This document shows positions 36,863-46,334 of a stretch of DNA of 64,000 bases, one piece after another. The position numbers and the translations under genes are program-made. The stretch's first letter is position 1. Every line of letters starts with the position of its first letter. The notes under the pieces were generated by a model. It was not told the origin of the DNA, did not search any database, and saw nothing but the letters and a program-made list of their open reading frames with translations. The DNA is from Chamaesiphon minutus PCC 6605 (GTDB taxonomy: Bacteria > Cyanobacteriota > Cyanobacteriia > Cyanobacteriales > Chamaesiphonaceae), in assembly GCF_000317145.1 (NCBI RefSeq), contig NC_019697.1, forward strand, positions 186,001 through 250,000, given 5' to 3'.

Positions 36863-37417
36863 GTGAAAATCGGAGTTAAGTTCAATCAATTAACTTTTGT
36901 AGAGTATCTTCAGGTTATTGAATATCATCAAAAATACACGGATTTTAATACATTAGGCTTGTATCGATCGATTCTCGAAAATGACAAGCTAGACTTGGTA
37001 CAGAAAATTGCGGTGAGAAACTTAGCACACGAAAAGTTTCTGAAAACATTTGAATTTTTACAACTTAAAGATCCATATATATACATTCAAGTATCTACTT
37101 TAGGCCAAACATTGACTGTTGCTGACGAACACCAACTGTGGCAAAATGTTCGCATTAATCAAGAAAAAATTCTCAAAGATAAAAAAATTAAACATCGCAA
37201 TTTTGGAAATTATTCAAAACATGATTGCGGCTATGATGATTGTCCTTACAATGGAGTAATGATTCGCCAAGGTGGTTTTCTCTCAGAATCTACAATTCGC
37301 TTTGATTCAGACAATCATCGGTGGGCAAAAGAATTAAAAGCCCGCAGAGATGCGGCCTCAAAGCGAAACTTTAGAGATAATCAAGCCGAAAGAGCCGATC
37401 TACTTACGACAGAGTGA
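36863..37417 (+). CDS. Hypothetical protein, 184 residues
   Basis: Not recognised. The start is the GTG or a nearby codon at 36863. It is mostly helical and charged, without signal or membrane segments. It contains a His/Cys-rich spot, NYSKHDCGYDDCPYNGVM, that could bind metal, and a highly charged C-terminus (KELKARRDAASKRNFRDNQAERAD). It is low in CGATCG sites, in the TA-rich island, suggesting acquired DNA. Confidence 0.5.
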   Translation: MKIGVKFNQLTFVEYLQVIEYHQKYTDFNTLGLYRSILENDKLDLVQKIAVRNLAHEKFLKTFEFLQLKDPYIYIQVSTLGQTLTVADEHQLWQNVRINQEKILKDKKIKHRNFGNYSKHDCGYDDCPYNGVMIRQGGFLSESTIRFDSDNHRWAKELKARRDAASKRNFRDNQAERADLLTTE

Positions 37418-37448
37418 GATTCCTGACTTTTTCAAAAAGTCAAGAATC
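37418..37448. terminator. Bidirectional terminator between convergent genes
   Basis: TGACTTTTT / AAAAAGTCA (37424-37432 with 37434-37442) is flanked by GATTC/GAATC. It serves the 184-residue gene on plus and the aminopeptidase on minus. Confidence 0.75.
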
Positions 37449-37469
37449 TAGTAGTGCCGATATTGTTAA

Positions 37470-40052
37470 CTATTTGCTCTTAGCTTCTAGATTTTCCAGG
37501 CGACCTTTTAATTCTTGATTAGTTTTTTTGACTTCTTCTAACTCCTCGCGTAATTGTTTCACCGCTCCATCCGTACCGATTTTCTTCTGAACTTTTTGTA
37601 CCCCTTCATCAGCCATGCGTTTGACGCGTCCGTCGGGACTGTGAGCGGCTAAACTTTGTAATACCCCGATCGCTTTGACGGTTTCCATCTGGCTCAAACC
37701 ACCAACGACGGCGACTTGAGTCAGGAAAAATGACTCGCGGGAGAGTTCGGATAACTTCTCGACAATAGTATTCAGATTTAGCTCTGATTGACCTTGAGAA
37801 ATCGCTCCCAGGGCACGAATTGAGGGTAAACGGAGTGGTTGAGGTACGCCCGGTTTGACGTATTCTAGGATGGTTTTAAGGGCGGTTTCAGAATCGGTCA
37901 TTTTGCTCAAACCACCGATCGCACCAGCACGGACGACTTCATTCCAGCCAGAGCGAGTATTGAGTACTTCGGTGAGCAGGTTAATTGCTTCTTCCTGCTT
38001 GTCTTTGAGGCTGGCGGTAGTCATCCCACCGAGAGCGCGACAGGCGGCGGCTTCAACGTAGTAGCTAGCATCGCCAGCTTCGACGAGCTGTTTAATTGCG
38101 GCGTAGGTTTCGGGCGTTTTAATGTTACCCAATTCATCGACGATCGCGCGGCGGACGAAGGCATCTTCATCACCAATTGCGGCAACTAGATTAGTGACGG
38201 CGAGATCGAGTTTAATCGTCGCTAATTGTTGCGCGGCTTCGAGTCGGACAGCCCAGAATTTTTCAGTGGCGAGACATTCAGTTAAAGCATTGACGGCTTC
38301 GAGGTTGCCTTTTTTGGCGATCGCTTCTGTAGCGTAGATCCGCGAAATCGGGTCGAGATCTGACTTAAGCTGTGCTTTGAGTTCTGGAAGCGGGTATTCG
38401 AGGGTGACGGTTTTTAAATAGTTATTACCCACGTCGAAGCTGATGAAATCGGGTTTAGTTTCAAGCGGAAAATAGAGAACTTGTTCTTTTTCGTAGACGC
38501 GAATTTTGGTGACTTTGACATCGGCGACACCATCTTTGACATAACCAAAGCCAATCGGGATTTTCAGATCGAATAAATCATTTGTGAGCGTATGCACGCC
38601 CTCTTTAGCTTGGGTTTGAGTAACTGTCAGCTTGGCTAACTTACTATCGCCATCCCAACTGTAAGCCACCTTATAATCTGGATGTCCGCCGCGATAGACA
38701 TATTGATCGAATAAGAAGGCTAAATTTCGTCCGGTAGCTTTATCGATCGCGCGTAAGACATCGATCGTTTCGACAGTTTTGTGGGCGTTATCGCGCACGA
38801 AAGTATGGACGAATCGATCGAATAACTCGTCGCCTAATTCTGCCCGAATCATGTGATAGACACAAGCACCTTTTTCATACAGATGTCGGTCGTATAATTC
38901 GATCGCTTCTCGATAGATATTAGTGACGATCGGACGCCGATAACGGCTGCTATCTTCACTTAAATAATTACGCGCTTCACCAAGTAAATAATACGCGGCT
39001 TCATCTTTGTCATACTCATATTCTGTCCATAACACCTCACAATAAGAAGCCATTCCTTCTTTAATCCAAGCGTGCGACCAGTGCTTAATGACTACCAAAT
39101 CGCCGAACCATTGGTGCGCCAGTTCGTGAGCTACTAAACTCTCGGTATTAAAGTTATCTAAAGATGCGCGTTTGTCTAGCAAACAACGATCCATTAATAA
39201 TGTTGTCGAAGTATTTTCCATCCCGCCAAAGATGAAATCAGCAACGCAAACTTGAGCGTATTTAGGGAAAGGATAGGGATAACCAAACTTCTCACTAAAG
39301 AACTCAATCATCTGAGGCGTTTTCCCCATACTCAGCTTCGCCGATTCTTCCAGTCCTTTTTCGACATAATAAGTAACTGGTTTGCCATTCCAACTATCGG
39401 CAATCTCTGAGAACCTGCCTACCGCCAACGTCATCAAATATGTTGGATGGATTTCCTTCTGCATCCACTGATAAACTCGGTCTTCACCGAACATGGTCTG
39501 CTCGACTAATTCACCATTAGAAATTGCCATAAAATCTTTCGGTACCTGCACCCGAATTGCCGAAGTAGCCAGTTGTCCAGGATAATCGAAACAGGGGAAC
39601 CAAAACCGCGAATCTTCATCTTCGCCCTGTGTCCATACCTGCGTAGGTTTGTCGGGATAATGTTCGTCAGGCTGAATGAAATACATCCCACGCTGTGGGT
39701 TTTCTACACCATAATAAATAATTAAATCTAAGATTTTGCCAGCGATAACATCGACCTTGACAGGAATATGTAATAATTCCCCATCATAATTAAACGCGCA
39801 ATCGGTACCGTCAATTTCCACCCGATCGATCTTCAGATCCACCGCATCGAGCGTCAATGATTCGATCGCATTCCGCACCGGATTGAGCCGAATCGCACAA
39901 GTACCAGTAAAACTGCGATTGGGAATGTCCAGCACCAAATCCAAGCTGATATGCTCGACTTGTCCGGGTCGATCGGGATTATAATGAGGGCGCGAGCCAG
40001 GTAACTGAAAGGATTTGTGTCCGTTATTCTCATCAAGATGGCTGTAGGGCAT
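37470..40052 (-). CDS. M1 family aminopeptidase with C-terminal HEAT repeats
   Basis: The protein has 860 residues. The zinc site is HELAHQW (His309, Glu310, His313) with the third ligand Glu332 in WIKEGMASY; the exopeptidase motif is GGMENTST (276-283). Residues ~590-830 are HEAT-like repeats (AVNALTECLATEKFWAVRLEAAQQLA), and the end is a coiled coil (QLREELEEVKKTNQELKGRLENL). It removes N-terminal residues from peptides in the cytoplasm, since no signal is seen. It is unusual only in sitting within the TA island. Confidence 0.93.
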   Translation of the reverse strand: MPYSHLDENNGHKSFQLPGSRPHYNPDRPGQVEHISLDLVLDIPNRSFTGTCAIRLNPVRNAIESLTLDAVDLKIDRVEIDGTDCAFNYDGELLHIPVKVDVIAGKILDLIIYYGVENPQRGMYFIQPDEHYPDKPTQVWTQGEDEDSRFWFPCFDYPGQLATSAIRVQVPKDFMAISNGELVEQTMFGEDRVYQWMQKEIHPTYLMTLAVGRFSEIADSWNGKPVTYYVEKGLEESAKLSMGKTPQMIEFFSEKFGYPYPFPKYAQVCVADFIFGGMENTSTTLLMDRCLLDKRASLDNFNTESLVAHELAHQWFGDLVVIKHWSHAWIKEGMASYCEVLWTEYEYDKDEAAYYLLGEARNYLSEDSSRYRRPIVTNIYREAIELYDRHLYEKGACVYHMIRAELGDELFDRFVHTFVRDNAHKTVETIDVLRAIDKATGRNLAFLFDQYVYRGGHPDYKVAYSWDGDSKLAKLTVTQTQAKEGVHTLTNDLFDLKIPIGFGYVKDGVADVKVTKIRVYEKEQVLYFPLETKPDFISFDVGNNYLKTVTLEYPLPELKAQLKSDLDPISRIYATEAIAKKGNLEAVNALTECLATEKFWAVRLEAAQQLATIKLDLAVTNLVAAIGDEDAFVRRAIVDELGNIKTPETYAAIKQLVEAGDASYYVEAAACRALGGMTTASLKDKQEEAINLLTEVLNTRSGWNEVVRAGAIGGLSKMTDSETALKTILEYVKPGVPQPLRLPSIRALGAISQGQSELNLNTIVEKLSELSRESFFLTQVAVVGGLSQMETVKAIGVLQSLAAHSPDGRVKRMADEGVQKVQKKIGTDGAVKQLREELEEVKKTNQELKGRLENLEAKSK

Positions 40053-40100
40053 AATAGATTCTATAATCCTGTTTGGATATCTAAGGCTATATCTTAAATT

Positions 40101-40424
40101 ATGACGCTCAAAGACTTAGAATCCCAATTGTTAGCCCTGACTCCCGCCGAAAAACACCGCGCGATCGAGTTATTGACTCAAAGTTTAGCCAGCACCCAGC
40201 CAGAAATCGCCCCACCTCCAGAAATTAGCAGTGTTGAAGCCTGCATCGCCAATACCAAAATTGCCATCTGGGAGCTAGTCAACGCCCAGGATCTCGGCTG
40301 TAGCGATCGAGACTTGCTGAAAATGTATCCGCAGCTTACTCAGAGCGATTTAGACACCGCCTGGGAGTATGCAGACGCACATCCTGAAGAGATTAGACTG
40401 GCTTTACTAGCGATCGATGAGTAA
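40101..40424 (+). CDS. DUF433 antitoxin-like protein, copy 1 (orphan)
   Basis: The protein has 107 residues: N-terminal LTPAEKHRAIELLTQSLAS helix as in addiction antitoxins, then the DUF433 part (CIANTKIAIWELVNAQDLGCSDRDLLKMYPQLTQSDLDTAWEYADAHPEEI). The usual neighbour is a DUF5615 PIN-like toxin, but here a HicB-like gene follows. A decayed copy of its own 3' end lies at 40720-40805, after the HicB gene. It is closely related to the 40837 gene. Confidence 0.8.
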   Translation: MTLKDLESQLLALTPAEKHRAIELLTQSLASTQPEIAPPPEISSVEACIANTKIAIWELVNAQDLGCSDRDLLKMYPQLTQSDLDTAWEYADAHPEEIRLALLAIDE

Positions 40425-40500
40425 TTGGTTTTTAAAAACGTATACTTGTAATCCAATTAATCGAGTCAGCATATATAGAAATAGAAGAGGAAGAAGACTA

Positions 40501-40719
40501 ATGCAATATCCAATTGTAATTTATCCTTGTGAAGAAGGTGGATATGTTGCCGAAGTTTCAGCACTGAAAGGCTGTTTGGCACAAGGAGAAACCTTAGATG
40601 AAGTTCTCAACGAGTTGAAAATTGTGACCGATTTGTGGATGGAAACAGCCGAAAAATATGGTCAAAAGTTACCAGATGTGGCAGACTCGATCGAAAAGAT
40701 GAAAGCCTTGAGTAATTAG
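40501..40719 (+). CDS. HicB-like antitoxin without HicA
   Basis: The protein has 72 residues from the ATG at 40501; the open codons upstream carry no sensible protein. MQYPIVIYPCEEGGYVAEVSALKGCLAQGETLDEVLNELK is the HicB partial RNase H fold. There is no HicA toxin on either side. It sits between two related DUF433 modules, apparently inserted into a duplicated segment. Confidence 0.8.
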   Translation: MQYPIVIYPCEEGGYVAEVSALKGCLAQGETLDEVLNELKIVTDLWMETAEKYGQKLPDVADSIEKMKALSN

Positions 40720-40836
40720 CGATCGAGACTTGCTGCAATTTAGACACTGCCTGGGAGTAAGCAGACGCACATTCTGAAGAGATTAGACTGGCTCTATAAG
40801 CGATCGATGAACGATCTCTAGTTTTTAAAAACGTAT
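40720..40836 (+). pseudogene. Decayed duplicate of the DUF433 copy-1 3' end
   Basis: GCGATCGAGACTTGCTG, GCCTGGGAGTA and GCAGACGCACAT...GAAGAGATTAGACTGGCT repeat the order found at 40305-40405, with a deletion and stops. GTTTTTAAAAACGTATA also appears after both copies (40430 and 40821). This is debris from a tandem duplication. Confidence 0.8.
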
Positions 40837-41163
40837 ATGACACTCAAAGAATTAGAGTCTCAATTACTAGCATTGACCTCATCTGAAAAAGAACAAGCCA
40901 TTCAATTATTGGCTCAAAGCTTAGGTTCTATTAGAACTGGAGTTGAAAAAACTCCAGGAATCTGTGGCGGAAATGCTAGAATTGTTAATACTAGAATTAC
41001 TGTCTGGGGGCTAGTCAATGCCAAAGAGATCGGTTATAGCGATGGCGATTTACTGCAAAGTTATCCACAGCTCAACGCGATCGATCTAGTAAATGCGTGG
41101 AATTATGCTAAAGCTCATCCTGATGAGATTGTGCTAGCCATTCAGGAAAACGAGATAGCTTAA
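40837..41163 (+). CDS. DUF433 antitoxin, copy 2
   Basis: The protein has 108 residues with the same organisation as copy 1: TLKELESQLLALTSSEKEQAIQLLAQSLGS, then CGGNARIVNTRITVWGLVNAKEIGYSDGDLLQSYPQL. It is followed 4 bp later by its DUF5615 toxin, so this pair looks complete. The antitoxin is expected to bind both the operator and the toxin. Confidence 0.85.
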   Translation: MTLKELESQLLALTSSEKEQAIQLLAQSLGSIRTGVEKTPGICGGNARIVNTRITVWGLVNAKEIGYSDGDLLQSYPQLNAIDLVNAWNYAKAHPDEIVLAIQENEIA

Positions 41164-41167
41164 TTGT

Positions 41168-41500
41168 ATGGCACGCTTATATGCTGACGAACAATTCCCT
41201 TTTCCAGTAGTAGAATTTTTACGTTTATTAGGGCATGATGTTTTAACAGTGCAAGCAGCAGGCAAAGCCGGACAAAAAATTCACGATCCAGACGTTTTAG
41301 ATTTTGCAACTGAAGAAAATAGAAGTGTTATTACTCTAAATCGGAATGACTTTATTCAACTACACAAGATTCGGCCCCATCATGCGGGCATTATTGTATG
41401 TTCCGACGATCGCAATTGGGAAGCTTTGGCAAATAGGATCGATCGAGCTATAAATGATGAGATATTAACCAATCGACTGATTAGAGTTAATCGTCTATAA
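41168..41500 (+). CDS. DUF5615 PIN-like toxin
   Basis: The protein has 110 residues. MARLYADEQFPFPVVEFLRLLGHDVLTVQ carries the initial acidic pair (Asp7, Glu8); DPDVLDFATEENRSVITLNRNDF and HHAGIIVCSDD are typical of the family. It is a predicted RNase toxin, 4 bp after its DUF433 antitoxin. It ends directly against the convergent hypothetical gene. Confidence 0.85.
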   Translation: MARLYADEQFPFPVVEFLRLLGHDVLTVQAAGKAGQKIHDPDVLDFATEENRSVITLNRNDFIQLHKIRPHHAGIIVCSDDRNWEALANRIDRAINDEILTNRLIRVNRL

Positions 41501-42067
41501 TTACATATCACTATCAAATCCAAAATTAAAATCCATTTCATCTATGCCAATAAATTTTAATTCTACCTGCCCAGGCCGTTCAACGTCCATAGTCTCTTCT
41601 GATAAGCTTATCTCTTGCCCATCCCAATTATTGTTCTCACCCTGATAAAAACCTATGGAAATCTCTGATAACATTGGCTCTTGTTGATACAAAATATTAT
41701 TATTTTTACCTCGATAGACTTCACCATTTGGTAGTTTTATAGCCTCTCCGGGAATAGCCTCTCTACCATCAGGTTGAATATATTGGATATATTCTGTCCC
41801 GTCTATCTCGATCCTGTTGAATACTTTATATCTAATTCCATTAGGTGTTTGAAAAGATCCATCAGATTCCATACCTGTCATTCTTTCCGATTCTTCTTGA
41901 GGCATAACGAGACCAGTTAACTTGTCGGTCGTTAATTTGTAACGAATCCCTCCAGAGCTTTCATCATCTATGTCGATACATCCAGAATCTACACCAGGAG
42001 TCAAAGGTAAGTTGTCAAAATCTACTGGTGTTGGATAACTAGTCAAGAATCGTTCATAATTTAACAT
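41501..42067 (-). CDS. Acidic hypothetical protein, 188 residues
   Basis: Not recognised. It is very acidic, with a repeated theme around GGIRYKLTTDKLTG, NGIRYKVFNRIEIDG and LPNGEVYRGKNN that suggests small beta repeats. It has no signal or membrane helix. Its stop abuts the DUF5615 toxin stop (41500/41501). Composition differs from the housekeeping genes, consistent with island DNA. Confidence 0.5.
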   Translation of the reverse strand: MLNYERFLTSYPTPVDFDNLPLTPGVDSGCIDIDDESSGGIRYKLTTDKLTGLVMPQEESERMTGMESDGSFQTPNGIRYKVFNRIEIDGTEYIQYIQPDGREAIPGEAIKLPNGEVYRGKNNNILYQQEPMLSEISIGFYQGENNNWDGQEISLSEETMDVERPGQVELKFIGIDEMDFNFGFDSDM

Positions 42068-42140
42068 AAAGAATTACTATCAGTAATAATAGACAATCTA
42101 GAGAAATAAATTTGCTGGTAAATAACAAAAAAAATTGAGG

Positions 42141-42770
42141 TCATGTAATAGTTTTCAACGATTGGCGAAACTGCTTTACCAGATTATTCTTCCCGATCGA
42201 TGTTGATAAACTGAGAAATCGTAAAATGTCTGCCGTCTGCAATCGTGGTAAAGCAAGGCTACTATCTCGGATGACATACTCATTCTCTACTAACTCATAA
42301 ATAGTCAAAATTTGCCCATCATATCGCCAAATTTCTGTAACTTTGAGGGCGGCATAAATTGAAAATCGATCGAGAGAACTACTGGTAATATCGATTTCTA
42401 CGGCCAAATCTGGTGGCGGTAGTTTTGCCAGATCGATTTGTGCGACACCTCGAACTATTGCCTCATTTTGGATGTAATAACACTGGTCTGGTTCGAGTCC
42501 TTTGGCGAGATCTTCTCGACTACAAGTTAGCGAACCCAGGCTGCGAATTTCTAGATTGAGTTCTTCTGTTGCCGCTTCGATGAGGCGACCGAGAATTTTT
42601 TTATAGGTTTCATGTGGCGCGAGCGGCATACGAATTTCGAGTGTGCCACGATCGTAAGTCAGTCTCATCGCAGGTTCTCGTTCAAAGTCAACGATTAGAG
42701 ACTGATACGATTGCCAACTGATATTCTTTAAAACTACCCGATCGGGACTTTGGATGAGTGTTGCTGTCAT
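42141..42770 (-). CDS. Uma2 family protein (DUF820, restriction endonuclease-like fold)
   Basis: The protein has 209 residues from MTATLIQ at 42770; four more codons are open upstream. It shows ISWQSYQSLIVDF, MRLTYDRGTLEIRMPLAPHE, the PD-(D/E)xK-like core LPPPDLAVEIDITSSS, and KVTEIWRYDGQILTIYELVENEYV. The family is hugely expanded in cyanobacteria; its biological role is unproven. A second member is at 56581. Confidence 0.88.
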   Translation of the reverse strand: MTATLIQSPDRVVLKNISWQSYQSLIVDFEREPAMRLTYDRGTLEIRMPLAPHETYKKILGRLIEAATEELNLEIRSLGSLTCSREDLAKGLEPDQCYYIQNEAIVRGVAQIDLAKLPPPDLAVEIDITSSSLDRFSIYAALKVTEIWRYDGQILTIYELVENEYVIRDSSLALPRLQTADILRFLSLSTSIGKNNLVKQFRQSLKTIT

Positions 42771-42844
42771 AATTGCTTCCAAGGTAAATGGTCGCTGTAA
42801 ATATTATACTTGCAACTTTATACCATTAATTAAGCCTTGGGAGA

Positions 42845-43279
42845 CTATCTAGAGCCAACACCAATTACTAATGGCAGAGATTGTGGATGAACCCACTCCT
42901 CATTTCCATCCCAAGGCTCATGGTGACAATGATATCCATTAGCGGTATCGTCAGGAAAGTTAAACCAATCTGCAAAAGTTGTAAGTCTGTCACCATTACC
43001 TACGATCTCTAATTTGTCATCGATTGCCGATACTTTTACCGCTCCAACCTCACGGCGGATTGACAGAAACTGCAAGCAGCGATCGTATGGGACTGGATCG
43101 ACATTTAATGTAGCTATAGTAGCTTCAACTCGATCGGACTCAACAAAGTCAATCATAAATTGGCAAACTTGCCGTAAACTTTCAGGCGTTCCGGATATGT
43201 CGGCATTCCCATAATCGGATTCACTATATACAATAGCGATCGACAGCCGATCTCGTTCGTTTTCTATTCTGGGTATCAT
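42845..43279 (-). CDS. Hypothetical protein, possibly immunity-protein-like
   Basis: I choose the ATG at 43279 ([12 protein letters not shown]), 144 residues; 32 codons further upstream are open but overlap cofH. Segments [30 protein letters not shown] and [22 protein letters not shown] look like single-domain immunity or sensor proteins, with a His-rich spot. No toxin partner was seen. Only 4 bp separate it from the divergent cofH start, so the promoters must overlap the coding regions. Confidence 0.5.
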   Translation of the reverse strand: MIPRIENERDRLSIAIVYSESDYGNADISGTPESLRQVCQFMIDFVESDRVEATIATLNVDPVPYDRCLQFLSIRREVGAVKVSAIDDKLEIVGNGDRLTTFADWFNFPDDTANGYHCHHEPWDGNEEWVHPQSLPLVIGVGSR

Positions 43280-43283
43280 TGCT

Positions 43284-44474
43284 ATGTCTGAAATCGCCAC
43301 TTCACCAACTGCTTCAGACATTAACACGATCGATTCCATTCTCGATCGAGCCATGCAAGGCGATGATATCTCCACTGTAGACGCACTTTTGCTGCTAACT
43401 CAAACCCATCCAGATATTATCGAGCGAATTAGACTTACAGCCGATAGGTTACGTCAAATCCAAGTTGGCGATACCGTCACCTATGTAATTAACCGCAATA
43501 TCAACTTCACCAATATTTGCGAGCAGCACTGTAGTTTTTGTGCCTTTCGCCGCGATGAAGGGACAGACGGAGCTTTCTGGCTGAGTACCGAGCAGATTTT
43601 AGCAAAAGCCGCCGCCGCAGTAGAACTATCGGCGACAGAAATTTGTATGCAAGGTGGATTGCACCCAGGCGCGAAAATTGATGGTCGATCGTTGACTTAT
43701 TATGTAGAGTTAGTCACCGCCATCAAAACCAGTTTTCCCCAGCTCCATCTCCATGCTTTTTCGCCGCAGGAAGTCGAATTTATCGCGCGCCAAGATGGAT
43801 TGAGTTATGCGGATGTCATCATTGCCCTCCAACAAGCTGGCGTCGGTTCGATGCCAGGGACGGCGGCGGAAGTACTAGATGATGCGGTACGGCGGGTGAT
43901 TTGTCCTGAAAAGATTGATAGTGCGACGTGGATTGAAATCGTCACTACCGCGCATCGATTGGGGATGCCGACCACTAGTACCATGTTAGCCGGACATATC
44001 GAAACACCCAGCCAGCAAATCGCTCATTTAGAGCAGTTAAAACAGATCCAAAAACAGGCGATTCGATCGAAATATCCAGCCCGCATTAGTGAATTTATTA
44101 TTCTCCCCTTCGTTGGCGAATCCGCACCCGCGCCGCTCCGCAGTCGTGTCGGACGCGATCAACCGATTTTAGCTGACAATTTGTTACTAACTGCCGTCGC
44201 TCGAATTTTCTTGGGCAACTACATTCCCAATCATCAACCCAGTTGGGTCAAATTAGGTCTAGAAGGCGCGAAAACTGCTCTGATGTGGGGATGCAACGAT
44301 TTGGGGGGAACGTTGATGGAGGAGCACATTACCACGATGGCGGGAGCTAAGGGGGGGACGTCTTTATCCGTGGACGATCTGCAAGGTGCGATTCGAGAGA
44401 TCGATCGAAATTATCGCCAACGTAGTACTTTGTATGAAATCGTGGCGTTGCTGGATTCGGGGATGAAAAGCTAG
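43284..44474 (+). CDS. cofH: FO synthase subunit 2 (radical SAM)
   Basis: The protein has 396 residues. The radical SAM cluster is CEQHCSF then CAF (Cys79, Cys83, Cys86). Other markers are [77 protein letters not shown] and GAKGG. With CofG it makes the deazaflavin FO, used in cyanobacteria by photolyases. CofG is not in this window. The last ten codons and the stop lie in a repeat element (44444-44542) also present at 12168. Confidence 0.93.
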   Translation: MSEIATSPTASDINTIDSILDRAMQGDDISTVDALLLLTQTHPDIIERIRLTADRLRQIQVGDTVTYVINRNINFTNICEQHCSFCAFRRDEGTDGAFWLSTEQILAKAAAAVELSATEICMQGGLHPGAKIDGRSLTYYVELVTAIKTSFPQLHLHAFSPQEVEFIARQDGLSYADVIIALQQAGVGSMPGTAAEVLDDAVRRVICPEKIDSATWIEIVTTAHRLGMPTTSTMLAGHIETPSQQIAHLEQLKQIQKQAIRSKYPARISEFIILPFVGESAPAPLRSRVGRDQPILADNLLLTAVARIFLGNYIPNHQPSWVKLGLEGAKTALMWGCNDLGGTLMEEHITTMAGAKGGTSLSVDDLQGAIREIDRNYRQRSTLYEIVALLDSGMKS

Positions 44475-44542
44475 AGATGGGAGCAGGGAGCGGGGAGAAA
44501 GAAATCTAAAAACAGAAAATCATACCTAAAATCAGCACCGTC
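44444..44542. repeat. Small inverted-repeat element, copy 2, forming the end of cofH
   Basis: GGCGTTGCTGGATTC (44444-44458), ATGAAAAGCTAGAGA, GGGAGCGGGGAG and AATCATACCTAAAA(T)CAGCA match copy 1 at 12168-12296 in order. The right end is worn (TCAGCACCGTC). The TAG inside this repeat is the stop codon of cofH. Confidence 0.7.
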
Positions 44543-44844
44543 GAAATTGTTAAATAATGGTGTTGTTTAGTTTGGGGCTGAAATCCGAAAGAACCCGCCT
44601 TAGCCATCCCCTTTTGCACCAATCAATCATTTTGGAGGGGGTTTGGGGGACGCAACCGTCACCCAACGGGGGGTCTGGGGGGATGTCGCCCCCCAGACCC
44701 GGGTTCCCCCCGCACCAGTAATCTTTGAAGTAAAAATGCCTTTTCTTGAATAGCCTGCAAGAGTGAAAACCGCTAAGATCGAGATTAGCGATGTTCTCAC
44801 ATAGAGGCTACGCCCAAAGATTACTCGGACAAAACATAGAGAAC
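44475..44844. other. Gene-free region, 370 bp, with a GC-rich hairpin
   Basis: A perfect 12-bp GC-rich hairpin is formed by GGGTCTGGGGGG (44671-44682) and CCCCCCAGACCC (44689-44700). The neighbouring GGGGGTTTGGGGGACGCAACCG looks repetitive. A weak copy of the GAGGCTACGCC repeat is at 44804-44814, just before the ArsA start. Confidence 0.6.
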
Positions 44845-46020
44845 ATGCGTTTAATTTTGATGACTGGCAAAGGTGGTGTGGGTAAAACCTCTGTCGCGGC
44901 GGCAACAGGATTGCGATGTGCCGAACTAGGTTATCGTACCCTCGTCCTCAGTACCGATCCCGCTCACTCCCTCGCCGATAGCTTCGATATGGAGATGGGA
45001 CACGATCCGCGTGAAGTTCGCCCTAATTTGTGGGGTGCAGAACTAGATGCACTCAAGGAACTCGAAGGCAACTGGGGTGCGGTAAAACGCTATATCACCG
45101 ACGTTTTGCAAGCGCGCGGGATGGAAGGCGTACAAGCTGAGGAATTGGCAATCTTACCAGGGATGGATGAGATCTTCGGACTGGTGCGGATGAAGCGGCA
45201 CTTTGACGAAGGAATCTACGATGTGCTGATTATCGACTCGGCACCTACCGGAACTGCCCTGAGATTGCTGAGTTTGCCAGAAGTCGGCGGTTGGTATATG
45301 CGGAAGTTTTACAAGCCTTTACAGGCGGTTTCTGTCGCGCTCAGACCGTTAGTCGAACCATTCTTCCGACCAGTTGCGGGTTTCTCTTTGCCGAATAAGG
45401 AAGTGATGGATGCGCCCTATGAATTTTACGAGCAAATCGAGGCTTTGCAAAAGATCTTGATGGACAATACCGTCTCGTCGGTACGATTGGTCACCAATCC
45501 TGAAAAGATGGTAATTAAGGAATCGCTGCGCGCTCATGCTTATCTGAGTTTGTACAATGTTTCTACCGATTTAGTAATTGCCAATCGGATCATTCCAGCC
45601 ACAGTTACCGATCCATTTTTCAAGACATGGAAGGAAAATCAAGAGAAGTATCGCCTGGAAATTCACGAAGATTTTCATCCGCTGCCAGTAAAAGAGGTGC
45701 CCTTATATACAGAAGAACTCTGCGGACTTGCCGCCCTCGATCGATTGAAGGAAACTCTGTATCGTGATGAAGATCCTAGCAAGGTTTATTATCAAGAAAC
45801 GACCACCAAAATCGTGCAAGAAGGTAATAGCCTCTACAGTTTGGAGTTGTATTTACCAGGAATTGCCAAAGACCAAATTCAACTCAATAAAACTGGGGAT
45901 GAATTGAATATCCGCATTGGTAACCACCGTCGAAATATGGTGTTACCGCAAGCTCTAGCCGCGCTCCAGCCCACTGGTGCGAAGATGGATGAGGATTATC
46001 TCAAAATCAAGTTCGCGTAA
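44845..46020 (+). CDS. ArsA/Get3-type ATPase
   Basis: I start at the ATG at 44845 ([15 protein letters not shown]), 391 residues; the 18 open codons upstream run through a repeat. It has the deviant Walker [22 protein letters not shown] (switch I), [15 protein letters not shown] (Walker B/switch II) and a C-terminal alpha-crystallin-like beta domain ([32 protein letters not shown]). Such proteins handle arsenite or tail-anchored membrane proteins; the cyanobacterial role is uncertain. No ars genes are nearby. A strong terminator follows. Confidence 0.92.
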   Translation: MRLILMTGKGGVGKTSVAAATGLRCAELGYRTLVLSTDPAHSLADSFDMEMGHDPREVRPNLWGAELDALKELEGNWGAVKRYITDVLQARGMEGVQAEELAILPGMDEIFGLVRMKRHFDEGIYDVLIIDSAPTGTALRLLSLPEVGGWYMRKFYKPLQAVSVALRPLVEPFFRPVAGFSLPNKEVMDAPYEFYEQIEALQKILMDNTVSSVRLVTNPEKMVIKESLRAHAYLSLYNVSTDLVIANRIIPATVTDPFFKTWKENQEKYRLEIHEDFHPLPVKEVPLYTEELCGLAALDRLKETLYRDEDPSKVYYQETTTKIVQEGNSLYSLELYLPGIAKDQIQLNKTGDELNIRIGNHRRNMVLPQALAALQPTGAKMDEDYLKIKFA

Positions 46021-46334
46021 TCGCGATCGATAGAAAAAATAGATAGAGATCGGCGATCTCTATCTATTTTTTTTGATAATAGGGAGTTTTACAAAATAGC
46101 TGTTGTAAAATCCAACGTATCGTCGGATCTCGCTTGCCGTAACAATTTGGCGAGCGTGACTTTTAGCGATCGAGTAGCGATTTTACACCTATATTGCCGA
46201 TCGAAAATCGCACCAATTTTTAATAAAATCTTTAGATCGATCGAGTAATTGGGTAATATGTTAATAGCAACCTATCGTTGCTACGCATATACTACCCAGG
46301 CTAATTGAGGGTAGAATCAGTGGAGGTAATCCTT
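46021..46334. other. Intergenic region between the ArsA and outer-membrane-protein genes
   Basis: After the terminator, a small AT hairpin TTTTACAA / TTGTAAAA occurs at 46087-46110. The rest is presumed promoter. GGAGGT at 46322-46327 is a strong ribosome-binding site that fixes the next start at 46335. Confidence 0.5.
46034..46072 (+). terminator. Terminator of the ArsA gene
   Basis: An 18-bp stem, AAAAAATAGATAGAGATC with GATCTCTATCTATTTTTT, loop GGC, runs into T residues. Confidence 0.9.

Noticed and set aside
42490-42500. GGTTCGAGTCC, like a tRNA T-loop
   Set aside because: It lies inside the Uma2 coding region, and no acceptor or anticodon stems can be drawn around it. No tRNA was found in the window.
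44791-44844. 18-codon N-terminal extension of the ArsA ATPase
   Set aside because: It comes from a repeat, and the ATPase family starts directly before the GKGGVGKT motif at 44845.
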